This document shows positions 7,758 to 16,129 of a stretch of DNA of 64,000 nucleotides, one piece after another. The position numbers and the translations under genes were made by a program. Location of the stretch: positions 94,250-158,249 of the forward strand of contig NZ_JAQIOY010000009.1 of assembly GCF_028023555.1 (NCBI RefSeq), given 5' to 3'. How positions within the stretch are numbered: position 1 is the stretch's first letter; each line of letters starts with the position of its first letter. The notes beneath the pieces were generated by a model that was given only the letters and a program-made list of their open reading frames with translations, made no database searches and was not told the DNA's origin. The DNA comes from Thalassococcus_A lentus (GTDB taxonomy: Bacteria; Pseudomonadota; Alphaproteobacteria; Rhodobacterales; Rhodobacteraceae).

Positions 7758-10730
7758 ATGACCGATCAATCTTCAAACGACCAGTTCCATGCCTCCAGCT
7801 TTATGCAGGGGCACAACGCCGAGTACCTCGAACAGATGTACGCGCGCTATGCGGCCGACCCCAATGCGGTCGATGAGGCTTGGCAGGCCTTCTTTCGCGA
7901 GTTGGGCGACGCTGAACTGGACGTCAAGAAAGAGGCCACCGGCCCATCCTGGGCGCGAAGTGATTGGCCTCCGGCCCCTGAAGATGACCTGACCGGCGCG
8001 TTGACCGGCGAGTGGCCCATGCCGATGGTGCCCGCCGAAGCCAAGGGCGCAGGCAAAAAGATCGCCGAGAAAGCCGCCGAAAAGGGCATCGAGGTTTCCA
8101 ATGAGGCGATCCAACGCGCCGTTTTGGACAGCATTCGCGCGCTCATGATCATCCGGGCCTACCGGATCCGGGGCCATCTGGCCGCCGACCTCGATCCATT
8201 GGGTATGCGCGACAACTCCAACCATCCGGAGCTCGACCCCAAGTCTTACGGCTTTACCGAAGCTGACATGGATCGCCCGATCTTTATCGACAATGTTCTG
8301 GGCCTTCAAATCGCGTCGATGCGCCAGATCATCGAGATCGTCAAACGCACCTACTGCGGCACCTTTGCGCTGCAGTACATGCACATCTCTGATCCGGAAC
8401 AGTCTGCATGGCTCAAGGAACGGATCGAAGGGTTTGGCAAGGAAATCCAGTTCACCCGCGAAGGTCGAAAAGCCATCCTGAACAAGATGGTAGAAGCCGA
8501 AGGCTTTGAGAAATTCCTGCACGTCAAATACATGGGCACAAAACGTTTCGGCCTTGATGGTGGCGAGTCGCTGATCCCGGCAATGGAACAGATCATCAAA
8601 CGCGGCGGCGCGCTCGGTCTCGAAGAGATCGTCTTCGGCATGCCCCACAGGGGTCGTCTGTCCGTTCTGGCGAACGTTATGGGCAAACCCTACAAGGCGA
8701 TCTTCAACGAGTTCCAGGGCGGCAGCTTCAAGCCCGAAGATGTCGACGGTTCCGGCGACGTGAAATATCATCTTGGGGCGTCCTCGGATCGTGAATTCGA
8801 TGGCAACTCCGTGCACCTGTCACTGACGGCCAACCCCTCACACCTCGAGGCGGTGAACCCTGTGGTTCTGGGTAAGGTCCGGGCCAAGCAGGACCAGAAA
8901 AACGACGACGCCCGCACCAAGGTTCTGCCGATCCTTCTGCACGGCGATGCTGCCTTTGCAGGTCAGGGTGTTGTGGCTGAATGCTTCGCGCTGTCGGGGC
9001 TGCGCGGTCACAAGACCGGCGGCACGATCCACATCGTCGTGAACAACCAGATCGGCTTTACCACCGCGCCGCACTTCTCGCGTTCGTCGCCGTACCCAAC
9101 GGATAACGCTCTGGTGGTTGAAGCGCCGATTTTCCACGTGAACGGCGACGATCCAGAGGCCGTGGTGCATGCCGCCAAGGTCGCAACCGAGTTCCGCCAG
9201 AAGTTTGGCAAGGACGTGGTTCTGGATATCTTCTGCTACCGCCGCTTTGGTCACAACGAGGGCGACGAGCCCATGTTCACTAACCCGGTGATGTACAAGA
9301 AGATCAAGAGCCACAAGACCACCCTTTCGCTCTATACGGAACGACTCGTCAAAGATGGCCTGATCCCAGAAGGCGAAATCGAGGACATGAAGGCCGCGTT
9401 CCAGTCTTACCTGAACGAAGAGTTCGAGGCTGGCAAAAGCTACAAGCCGAACAAGGCCGACTGGCTTGATGGACGCTGGTCGCATCTCGACAAGCAAAAT
9501 GCCGAAAAATACCAGCGCGGTGAGACCGCAATCAAACCCGAGACCATGCAGCAGGTCGGTAACGCCCTGACCCGGGCGCCCGATGGCTTCCCGCTGCACA
9601 AGACGGTTGCGCGGCTTCTGGAAACCCGTGGCAAGATGTTTGAAACCGGTGAAGGCTTTGACTGGGCCACCGCCGAAGCCATGGCCTTTGGCTCGCTCAT
9701 GACCGAAGGGTACCCGGTTCGTCTCGCGGGTCAGGACAGCACCCGCGGAACATTCAGCCAACGGCATTCCGGCCTGATCAATCAGGAAACCGAAGAACGC
9801 TACTACCCTCTGAACCATATCCGTGAAGGGCAGGCCCGCTACGAAGTGATCGACAGCGCCCTGTCTGAATACGCGGTTCTGGGCTTCGAGTACGGTTATT
9901 CGATGGCCGAACCCAACGCGCTCACTCTTTGGGAAGCGCAGTTTGGAGATTTCGCCAACGGTGCGCAGATCATGTTCGACCAGTTCATCAGCTCTGGCGA
10001 ATCCAAATGGCTGCGCATGTCTGGCCTTGTCTGTCTCATGCCGCACGGCTTCGAGGGTCAGGGCCCCGAGCACTCGTCCGCACGCCTCGAACGCTTCTTG
10101 CAGCTTTGCGGTCAGGACAACTGGATCGTGGCGAACTGTTCGACCCCGGCGAACTACTTCCACATCCTGCGCCGCCAGTTGCATCGCAGCTTCCGTAAAC
10201 CGCTGATGCTGATGACGCCCAAATCGCTGCTGCGACACAAGCTGTGCATCTCGGACGCCGATGATTTCACCACCGGGTCCAGCTTCCACCGCGTGCTTTG
10301 GGATGATGCCCAAAAGGGCCATTCCGACACCAAGCTGGTTAGCGATGACAAGATCAAACGCGTCGTCATGTGTTCGGGCAAGGTCTACTACGATCTTCTC
10401 GAAGAACGCGACAAGCGCGGCATCGACGACATCTACCTGCTGCGGTTCGAACAGTTCTATCCGTTCCCGGCCATTTCGGCCGTCAAGGAACTCGAGCGGT
10501 TTAAAAACGCAGAGATGATCTGGTGCCAGGAAGAGCCCAAGAACCAGGGCGCCTGGAGCTTTATCGAACCCAACATTGAATGGGTCCTTGGCCGCATCAA
10601 GGCCAAGAATGCCCGCCCACGCTATGTGGGACGCGCCACATCGGCTTCGCCCGCGACGGGCCTCGCCTCTGCACACAAAGCACAACAAGCCGCGCTCGTA
10701 GACGAAGCGCTGACGATCGAAGGGAAATAA
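7758..10730 (+). CDS. sucA: 2-oxoglutarate dehydrogenase E1 component
   Basis: Thiamine-diphosphate-dependent E1 of the 2-oxoglutarate dehydrogenase complex, 990 residues, near the usual 930-1000. It carries the E1o N-terminal segment for E2 binding (SSFMQGHNAEYLEQMYARYAAD), FGMPHRGRLSVLANV, the ThDP-binding region (GDAAFAGQGVVAE ... VVNNQIGFTT) and the C-terminal transketolase-like domain (GQDSTRGTFSQRHS, LMPHGFEGQGPEHSSAR). It decarboxylates 2-oxoglutarate and passes the succinyl group to SucB. The GAGGTAG ribosome site is just before the ATG. Confidence 0.98.
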   Translation: MTDQSSNDQFHASSFMQGHNAEYLEQMYARYAADPNAVDEAWQAFFRELGDAELDVKKEATGPSWARSDWPPAPEDDLTGALTGEWPMPMVPAEAKGAGKKIAEKAAEKGIEVSNEAIQRAVLDSIRALMIIRAYRIRGHLAADLDPLGMRDNSNHPELDPKSYGFTEADMDRPIFIDNVLGLQIASMRQIIEIVKRTYCGTFALQYMHISDPEQSAWLKERIEGFGKEIQFTREGRKAILNKMVEAEGFEKFLHVKYMGTKRFGLDGGESLIPAMEQIIKRGGALGLEEIVFGMPHRGRLSVLANVMGKPYKAIFNEFQGGSFKPEDVDGSGDVKYHLGASSDREFDGNSVHLSLTANPSHLEAVNPVVLGKVRAKQDQKNDDARTKVLPILLHGDAAFAGQGVVAECFALSGLRGHKTGGTIHIVVNNQIGFTTAPHFSRSSPYPTDNALVVEAPIFHVNGDDPEAVVHAAKVATEFRQKFGKDVVLDIFCYRRFGHNEGDEPMFTNPVMYKKIKSHKTTLSLYTERLVKDGLIPEGEIEDMKAAFQSYLNEEFEAGKSYKPNKADWLDGRWSHLDKQNAEKYQRGETAIKPETMQQVGNALTRAPDGFPLHKTVARLLETRGKMFETGEGFDWATAEAMAFGSLMTEGYPVRLAGQDSTRGTFSQRHSGLINQETEERYYPLNHIREGQARYEVIDSALSEYAVLGFEYGYSMAEPNALTLWEAQFGDFANGAQIMFDQFISSGESKWLRMSGLVCLMPHGFEGQGPEHSSARLERFLQLCGQDNWIVANCSTPANYFHILRRQLHRSFRKPLMLMTPKSLLRHKLCISDADDFTTGSSFHRVLWDDAQKGHSDTKLVSDDKIKRVVMCSGKVYYDLLEERDKRGIDDIYLLRFEQFYPFPAISAVKELERFKNAEMIWCQEEPKNQGAWSFIEPNIEWVLGRIKAKNARPRYVGRATSASPATGLASAHKAQQAALVDEALTIEGK

Positions 10731-10734
10731 GACA

Positions 10735-12252
10735 ATGACCGAAGTACGCGTCCCCACCCTGGGCGAATCCGTGACCGAGGCCACCGTGGCAACATGGTTC
10801 AAAAAGCCCGGCGATAGCGTCGCAGTGGACGAAATGCTCTGCGAGCTGGAAACCGACAAGGTCACGGTCGAGGTTCCCTCACCCGTGGCCGGCACTCTGG
10901 CCGATATCGTGGCCGGAGAAGGCGAAACCGTCGGCGTGGATGCGCTGCTCGCCAATATCACCGAAGGCGCGGCAGGCTCTGCCGAGGCCCCCAAAGCCGC
11001 GGCCGCCGCAGCTGGCTCCAGTGCCGCAGCCCCCGCAGCAGGCGGCGATTCCGTCGATGTGATGGTCCCCACACTGGGCGAGTCAGTCAGCGAAGCCACC
11101 GTTTCTACATGGTTCAAGAAAGTCGGCGACGCAGTTGCCCAGGACGAAATGCTCTGCGAGCTGGAAACCGACAAGGTTTCCGTCGAGGTCCCGGCGCCAT
11201 CCGCTGGCACTCTTGCCAATATCATCGCGGGCGAAGGCGATACGGTTCAGGCGGGTGGCAAACTGGCGGTGATCTCGGGTGGCAGTGCCCCGGCCCAACC
11301 CGCGGCAGCAGCGCCTCAGGCCGCACCAGCCGCTGTCAGCGCCAGCGCCGCCAAAGACGTGAAGGATGGCCCTGCTGCCGAAAAGGCCATGGCCGAAACA
11401 GGCGTCAGCCGTGATCAGGTTCAGGGCACAGGCCGCGATGGCCGTGCAACCAAAGCCGACGTTGCCCGCGCAGCTGCGGCGGCGGCCGCCGCACCGGCCG
11501 CAACGCCGGCACCCACAGCCGCCCCCCGCGCGCCCGTGCCAGCCGATGACGCCGCCCGCGAAGAACGGGTCAAGATGACCCGCCTGCGCCAGACCATCGC
11601 CCGTCGCCTCAAGGACGCACAAAATACAGCCGCCATCCTGACCACCTACAACGAGGTGGACATGACCGAGGTCATGGCGCTGCGCAAAGAGTACAAAGAC
11701 CAGTTCGAGAAAAAGCATGGTGCGCGCCTTGGCTTTATGTCGTTCTTCACCAAGGCCTGCTGCCACGCCCTGAAAGAAGTGCCCGAAGTGAACGCCGAAA
11801 TCGACGGCACCGACATCGTCTACAAGAACTTCGTACACATGGGCGTCGCGGCCGGCACCCCGCAGGGCCTTGTTGTGCCGGTGATCCGGGACGCGGATTC
11901 CATGTCCTTCGCTGAGATCGAAAAGGCCATCGCAGAAAAGGGCAAACGCGCCCGCGACGGCAAGCTCTCCATGGCTGAAATGCAGGGGGGGACCTTCACG
12001 ATCTCCAACGGCGGCGTCTACGGCTCGCTCATGTCCTCGCCGATCCTGAACCCGCCTCAGTCCGGCATCCTCGGCATGCACAAGATCCAGGACCGCCCGA
12101 TGGTGATCAACGGCGAAATCAAGATCCGCCCGATGATGTACCTCGCGCTCAGCTACGACCACCGCATCGTCGACGGCAAAGGCGCTGTGACCTTCCTCGT
12201 CCGTGTGAAAGAGGCGCTCGAGGACCCACGCCGGTTGCTGATGGATTTGTAA
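10735..12252 (+). CDS. sucB: 2-oxoglutarate dehydrogenase E2, two lipoyl domains
   Basis: Dihydrolipoyllysine succinyltransferase, 505 residues. Unlike the classical E2o with one lipoyl domain, it has two: residues 1-77 with the lipoylated lysine in ETDKVTVEV (Lys42) and residues 106-182 with ETDKVSVEV (Lys147). They are joined by an Ala/Pro-rich linker. A peripheral-subunit-binding domain follows (about residues 205-240, GRDGRATKADVARA), then another Ala/Pro linker and the catalytic acyltransferase domain ending in YDHRIVDG (His476, Asp480). It takes the succinyl group from SucA to CoA. Four bases separate it from sucA. Confidence 0.97.
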   Translation: MTEVRVPTLGESVTEATVATWFKKPGDSVAVDEMLCELETDKVTVEVPSPVAGTLADIVAGEGETVGVDALLANITEGAAGSAEAPKAAAAAAGSSAAAPAAGGDSVDVMVPTLGESVSEATVSTWFKKVGDAVAQDEMLCELETDKVSVEVPAPSAGTLANIIAGEGDTVQAGGKLAVISGGSAPAQPAAAAPQAAPAAVSASAAKDVKDGPAAEKAMAETGVSRDQVQGTGRDGRATKADVARAAAAAAAAPAATPAPTAAPRAPVPADDAAREERVKMTRLRQTIARRLKDAQNTAAILTTYNEVDMTEVMALRKEYKDQFEKKHGARLGFMSFFTKACCHALKEVPEVNAEIDGTDIVYKNFVHMGVAAGTPQGLVVPVIRDADSMSFAEIEKAIAEKGKRARDGKLSMAEMQGGTFTISNGGVYGSLMSSPILNPPQSGILGMHKIQDRPMVINGEIKIRPMMYLALSYDHRIVDGKGAVTFLVRVKEALEDPRRLLMDL

Positions 12253-12260
12253 GCTCAGAG

Positions 12261-12680
12261 ATGGAACGGTCGGCGCCTTCTCAAACCCATAGAGGCAACC
12301 TGCTCATCTTCGGATGTGTAGTATGGTCATGCGTTGCGGGTGTCGGCCTGTTTGCATTGGATGCACCGATCCACAAAAGCGGCTTTTATGGCTTCGCTAT
12401 GTTATCAACTTGGCTTGTGCCGTTAATTGTCGGCTTCGTTCTAGTCGGTCACTGGTTGGGGCGACCAAGATCAAGATGGTTCAAGTTAAGGGCAAACTTT
12501 CCTTTTTTCCTCTTTCTTGCATGGATGGCAGCAAGGCAGGTCTATGGCTATGAAGCGACCAACAGACTGGTTGGGGATTGGGTGCTCTCTAATTGGAATT
12601 GGATCGCCTACATTTTGACATTCGGCATCCCGGGCGTTTTGTTTCTATTGCTCAGCCGCAGAGGCCGCAGGCAAACATGA
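12261..12680 (+). CDS. four-helix membrane protein of unknown function
   Basis: A 139-residue protein with about four predicted membrane helices: LLIFGCVVWSCVAGVGLFAL, a segment in STWLVPLIVGFVLVGHWLG, FPFFLFLAWMAARQV and the C-terminal IAYILTFGIPGVLFLLL. I do not recognise a family. Its base composition is lower in GC than its neighbours, as with the lipoprotein between sucC and sucD. It starts 8 bases after sucB with only a weak ribosome site. Its TGA overlaps the next start as ATGA, so the two are translationally coupled. Confidence 0.65.
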   Translation: MERSAPSQTHRGNLLIFGCVVWSCVAGVGLFALDAPIHKSGFYGFAMLSTWLVPLIVGFVLVGHWLGRPRSRWFKLRANFPFFLFLAWMAARQVYGYEATNRLVGDWVLSNWNWIAYILTFGIPGVLFLLLSRRGRRQT

Positions 12681-13066
12681 CCCCCGAACTCACCGCCCTC
12701 ACCCTCGCCGCGCTGCTTCAGGTGGCGCAGTTCTGCCTCTACTCGTTTCTGGGCAACCGTCAGGTCGGGGTCCGCAAGGCACTGGGCCCGCGGGACGCCA
12801 AAATCGAACTCACCGGCTATGCCGGCCGGGCCCAGCGCGCATTGAACAATCACTTCGAAGGGCTGATCCTATTCGGCATCGCGGTCATGATCCTGACCTA
12901 CTCGGACCAGACCACCGAACTGACCTCGGCTTGCGCCGCGCTCTACCTGATTGCACGCGTCCTTTACGTTCCGGCCTATCTCTTCGGTCTCAGCCCATGG
13001 CGCTCTGTCATCTGGTTCCTTGGCTTTGGCGCAACCACCGTCATGCTGATCGCGGCGCTGATATGA
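12677..13066 (+). CDS. MAPEG family membrane protein
   Basis: A 129-residue membrane protein with four helices and the MAPEG (eicosanoid/glutathione metabolism) pattern: R-x-x-R-A-x-x-N-x-x-E seen as GRAQRALNNHFEGLILF, and LYLIARVLYVPAYLFGL near the third helix. Bacterial members are of mostly unknown substrate; some are glutathione-dependent. The ATG at 12677 overlaps the previous stop. The gene lies between sucB and lpd, an arrangement I recall as common in Rhodobacteraceae. Confidence 0.85.
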   Translation: MTPELTALTLAALLQVAQFCLYSFLGNRQVGVRKALGPRDAKIELTGYAGRAQRALNNHFEGLILFGIAVMILTYSDQTTELTSACAALYLIARVLYVPAYLFGLSPWRSVIWFLGFGATTVMLIAALI

Positions 13067-13108
13067 CCATCCCCGCACTCCAATCCGACCCGGCTCTTCT
13101 TTGTGCCT

Positions 13109-13169
13109 CAAATATCCCGGGGGAAGGCGCGCCAGCGCCGCGGGGGCAGCGCCCCCTGCCCCCGGCCCG
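13109..13169. repeat. GC-rich double-hairpin intergenic element
   Basis: The 172-base gap before lpd contains AATATCCCGGGGGAA followed by two short hairpins: GGCGC (13126-13130) / GCGCC (13135-13139) and GGGGGC (13142-13147) / GCCCCC (13151-13156), then CCCCCGG. From memory, elements of the form CAAATATCCCGGGGG plus GGGGCAGCGCCCC recur between genes in Roseobacter genomes. Only one copy is in this window, so its repeat nature cannot be confirmed here. Confidence 0.45.
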
Positions 13170-13238
13170 AATTTCTCATCCCGTTTGCACGGAAAACCCA
13201 TGCCCTGTGCATCGCTGATCTAAAGACAGGAGACCCCA

Positions 13239-14627
13239 ATGTCCCAATATGATGTCATCGTCATCGGCTCTGGCCCCGGCGGCTATGTGGCTGCCATCCG
13301 CTGTGCCCAGCTCGGCCTGAAGACCGCCTGCGTCGAAGGCCGCGAAACGCTCGGCGGCACCTGCCTGAACATCGGCTGCATCCCGTCCAAAGCACTGCTG
13401 CACGCCAGCCATCAGCTGCACGAAGCCGAGCACAACTTCGCCAAGATGGGCCTCAAGGGCAAAAGCCCATCGGTCGACTGGCCACAGATGCTCGCCTACA
13501 AGGATGACGTGATCGGGCAAAACACCAAGGGCATCGAGTTTTTGTTCAAAAAGAACAAAATCGACTGGCTCAAGGGTTGGGGCTCCATACCAGAGGCTGG
13601 CAAGGTCAAGGTTGGGGACGACATTCACGAAGCCAAGAACATCATCGTTGCCTCCGGCTCCGAGCCGACCTCCATCCCCAACGTTTCAATCGATGAAAAG
13701 ATCGTGGTCTCATCGACCGGCGCGCTGGAACTAGGCAAAGTGCCCAAGAAGATGGTTGTGATTGGCGCAGGTGTGATCGGGCTCGAGCTTGGGTCCGTCT
13801 ATGCACGGCTCGGGACCGAAGTGCAGGTTGTCGAATTCCTCGACACCATCACGCCAACCATGGACAAGGAAGTGTCCAAAAGCTTCCTCAGACTGCTGAA
13901 GAAGCAGGGCCTGTCCTTTACCCTGGGTGCCGCTGTGCAGGGCGTTGAAACCACCAAGACCAAGGCCAAGGTCACCTACAAATTGCGCAAGGACGACAGC
14001 GAACACACGGTTGATGCCGATGTGGTGCTCGTCTCAACCGGCCGCAAACCCTACACCGATGGTCTGGGCCTCGAAGCGCTCGGCGTGGAAATGTCCGACC
14101 GCGGCCAGATCAAAACCGACGCGCATTGGCAAACCAACGTCAAGGGCATCTACGCCATCGGTGACTGCATTGACGGGCCCATGCTGGCCCACAAGGCCGA
14201 AGACGAAGGCATGGCCGCAGCCGAGGTGATTGCAGGCAAACATGGCCACGTGAACTACGGCGTCATCCCCAGCGTGATCTACACCCACCCCGAGGTCGCC
14301 AGCGTTGGTGCAACCGAAGAAGAGCTCAAGGCAGAAGGCCGCGCCTACAAGGTCGGTAAATTCAGCTTTATGGGCAATGGCCGGGCCAAGGCCGTCTTTG
14401 CCGGTGACGGTTTCGTCAAACTGCTCGCAGACAAGGAAACCGACCGCATTCTTGGCGCACACATCATCGGACCGGCGGCCGGTGACCTGATCCATGAGAT
14501 CTGTGTCGGAATGGAATTTGGCGCATCAGCCGAGGACATCGCACTGACCTGCCATGCCCACCCCACCTTCTCCGAAGCTGTGCGCGAGGCGGCTCTGGCC
14601 TGCGGCGACGGCGCAATTCATAGCTGA
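13239..14627 (+). CDS. lpd: dihydrolipoyl dehydrogenase (E3)
   Basis: FAD-dependent dihydrolipoamide dehydrogenase, 462 residues. It has the FAD site GSGPGGYVAAI, the redox disulfide GGTCLNIGCIPSK (Cys42/Cys47), the NAD Rossmann motif GAGVIGLELGSVYARLG and the C-terminal dimer-interface catalytic pair in HAHPTFSEAVREA. It reoxidises the lipoyl groups of SucB and closes the oxoglutarate dehydrogenase operon. A CAGGAGACC ribosome site precedes the ATG. Confidence 0.98.
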   Translation: MSQYDVIVIGSGPGGYVAAIRCAQLGLKTACVEGRETLGGTCLNIGCIPSKALLHASHQLHEAEHNFAKMGLKGKSPSVDWPQMLAYKDDVIGQNTKGIEFLFKKNKIDWLKGWGSIPEAGKVKVGDDIHEAKNIIVASGSEPTSIPNVSIDEKIVVSSTGALELGKVPKKMVVIGAGVIGLELGSVYARLGTEVQVVEFLDTITPTMDKEVSKSFLRLLKKQGLSFTLGAAVQGVETTKTKAKVTYKLRKDDSEHTVDADVVLVSTGRKPYTDGLGLEALGVEMSDRGQIKTDAHWQTNVKGIYAIGDCIDGPMLAHKAEDEGMAAAEVIAGKHGHVNYGVIPSVIYTHPEVASVGATEEELKAEGRAYKVGKFSFMGNGRAKAVFAGDGFVKLLADKETDRILGAHIIGPAAGDLIHEICVGMEFGASAEDIALTCHAHPTFSEAVREAALACGDGAIHS

Positions 14628-14744
14628 GGGCGATATGAACTGTCCGGTTTTGATCGGTACCGTCAGGACGGGCTTGGCTCGTGACGATGCCGGAGCAGCC
14701 TATCGAATGCCTCGGCTGCCCAAAGCCTGACCGTCACAAGGGTT

Positions 14745-14789
14745 GGCGGGTGGGCGCTTTTGGCCGCAGGCCAAACAGAGCCACCCGCC
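14745..14789. terminator. nested hairpin between convergent lpd and flavin protein
   Basis: Outer stem GGCGGGTGG (14745-14753) / CCACCCGCC (14781-14789) and inner stem TTTGGCC (14759-14765) / GGCCAAA (14769-14775) form one long interrupted hairpin. It lies between two convergent genes. No clear T-tract follows on either strand, so terminator function is inferred from place and stability only. Confidence 0.45.
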
Positions 14790-14793
14790 AAGC

Positions 14794-15411
14794 TCACCAC
14801 ATGCGTGGCTGGGCCTTTTCGGCGTAGGTCGCGTCGTATTCCGCACCACCAACTTCGCCGTTGGTCATATCAGCCAATATCTGCCCGACTGTGGGCAAGC
14901 CCTGAGACTGGTCCTCGCCAGACCACAAAGCCGACCGCATCAAGGCCTTGGCGCATTGCGTATAGACCTCGGTCACCTCAAACACGATCACCGTGGCAGG
15001 CTGGCGGCCCTTCTTTTCAAAGCTTGCGCGTAGATCAGCATCATCGGTCAGCGTGGCGTGGCCGTTCACCCGTACAGTCGTGTTGGTTCCGGGCACCATG
15101 AAGATCATCGCGGCTCGTCCATCCGAAACAATGTCGCGCAAACAATCCAGCCGGTTATTGCCCCGCCAATCCGGCATGAGCATGGTTTTCGGTCCGGCAA
15201 CCCGGACAATCGGGTCAACGTCGCCGCGCGGGCTCCCGTGCACCCCATCTGGACCAACCGTAGAAAGAACACAGAACCGCGCGCCTTCGATCCATCGGCG
15301 GTAGAGCGGGGTCAGATGCTTGGCCACCTTTGAAAGGGCCGACGGCACAACATCGGGATAGAGCGCTTCAAGCGCATCGATCGAGTCGATCTTATTCAGT
15401 GACTGGGGCAT
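14794..15411 (-). CDS. pyridoxamine 5'-phosphate oxidase-like flavin protein
   Basis: A 205-residue protein of the split-barrel FMN-binding fold. RFCVLSTVGPDGVHGSPRGD and MLMPDWRGNNRLDCLRDIV are the FMN-phosphate region of the MSMEG_1061-type pyridoxamine-phosphate-oxidase-like group. Members are flavin-dependent reductases or oxidases of mostly unknown substrate, not PdxH itself. I chose the ATG at 15411 (MPQSLNKID); an ATG at 15432 adds seven residues. It overlaps the 3' end of plsC by 20 bases and is the last gene of the ftsE-ftsX-plsC chain. Confidence 0.8.
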   Translation of the reverse strand: MPQSLNKIDSIDALEALYPDVVPSALSKVAKHLTPLYRRWIEGARFCVLSTVGPDGVHGSPRGDVDPIVRVAGPKTMLMPDWRGNNRLDCLRDIVSDGRAAMIFMVPGTNTTVRVNGHATLTDDADLRASFEKKGRQPATVIVFEVTEVYTQCAKALMRSALWSGEDQSQGLPTVGQILADMTNGEVGGAEYDATYAEKAQPRMW

Positions 15412-16129
15412 CTGGGTCAAATCCCGCCTCACGCATCAAGTTGTTCGACGCCGTTTCAACGACGTCCTCCAGATGCGCAAGGAACGCATCCTGATCCATC
15501 CCCGGCTCAATCGGATCGAGGAACTCGACCACCGCCAAACCCGGCTTGCGCAGAATTCCGCGTTTGGGCCAAAAGAGCCCAACGTTGGTGGCAACCGGGT
15601 AGACCGTTTGCTCAAGCTGTTTGTACAACACAGCCGAGCCAACCTTGTATGGCGCTTTGACCCCCGGCGCGATCCGGGTGCCCTGCGCATAGATGATCAG
15701 CTGACCGGGATCTGCGGCGCCTTTTTCAACGTCCGACACCATTTTCTTGATCGCGGCACCTCGTTTGCCCCGATCCACCGGAACACAGCCAATGCGCATA
15801 CCGTATTGTCCAACGATCGGCGAATACATCAAGATGCGCTTCATGATGAATTTACCGGCGGGTAAAGCGCCAAAAATCAGGAAGACATCCAGAAAACTCT
15901 GATGCTTTGCGACGATCAGTGCCTCGCCTTTAGGGGGTGTGCCGCGGATCTCAGTCTTCAGGCCAACCATCCACGGGGCCGTCCAGCGAACCCAATTGCA
16001 CACGAACAGGCAGGCTTTGCGCGCTCCATTCCTGGACACCAGCGCGTAGGGGAACATGACGATCCCGGTGAGCGCGATAACGACGTAAATCTGGAAATTG
16101 AAGAACAAGGAGCGAAGCCACTGGATCAT
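15392..16129 (-). CDS. plsC: 1-acyl-sn-glycerol-3-phosphate acyltransferase
   Basis: A 245-residue lysophosphatidate acyltransferase that makes phosphatidic acid at the inner membrane. It has an N-terminal membrane helix (about residues 8-30), the HX4D catalytic motif as KHQSFLDVF, and the third block as YAQGTRIAPG, where the usual glutamate of EGTR is glutamine. Block IV is seen in YPVATNVGLFW. The ATG at 16129 overlaps the ftsX stop as ATGA; the longer open frame upstream is the shadow of ftsX. It belongs to the ftsEX operon. Confidence 0.92.
   Translation of the reverse strand: MIQWLRSLFFNFQIYVVIALTGIVMFPYALVSRNGARKACLFVCNWVRWTAPWMVGLKTEIRGTPPKGEALIVAKHQSFLDVFLIFGALPAGKFIMKRILMYSPIVGQYGMRIGCVPVDRGKRGAAIKKMVSDVEKGAADPGQLIIYAQGTRIAPGVKAPYKVGSAVLYKQLEQTVYPVATNVGLFWPKRGILRKPGLAVVEFLDPIEPGMDQDAFLAHLEDVVETASNNLMREAGFDPDAPVTE

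Noticed and set aside
8838..11225. Long minus-strand frame of 795 codons opposite sucA/sucB
   Set aside because: It is an antisense shadow caused by the GC-rich codon bias of sucA and sucB; its translation is Ser/Ala/Arg low complexity with no domain.
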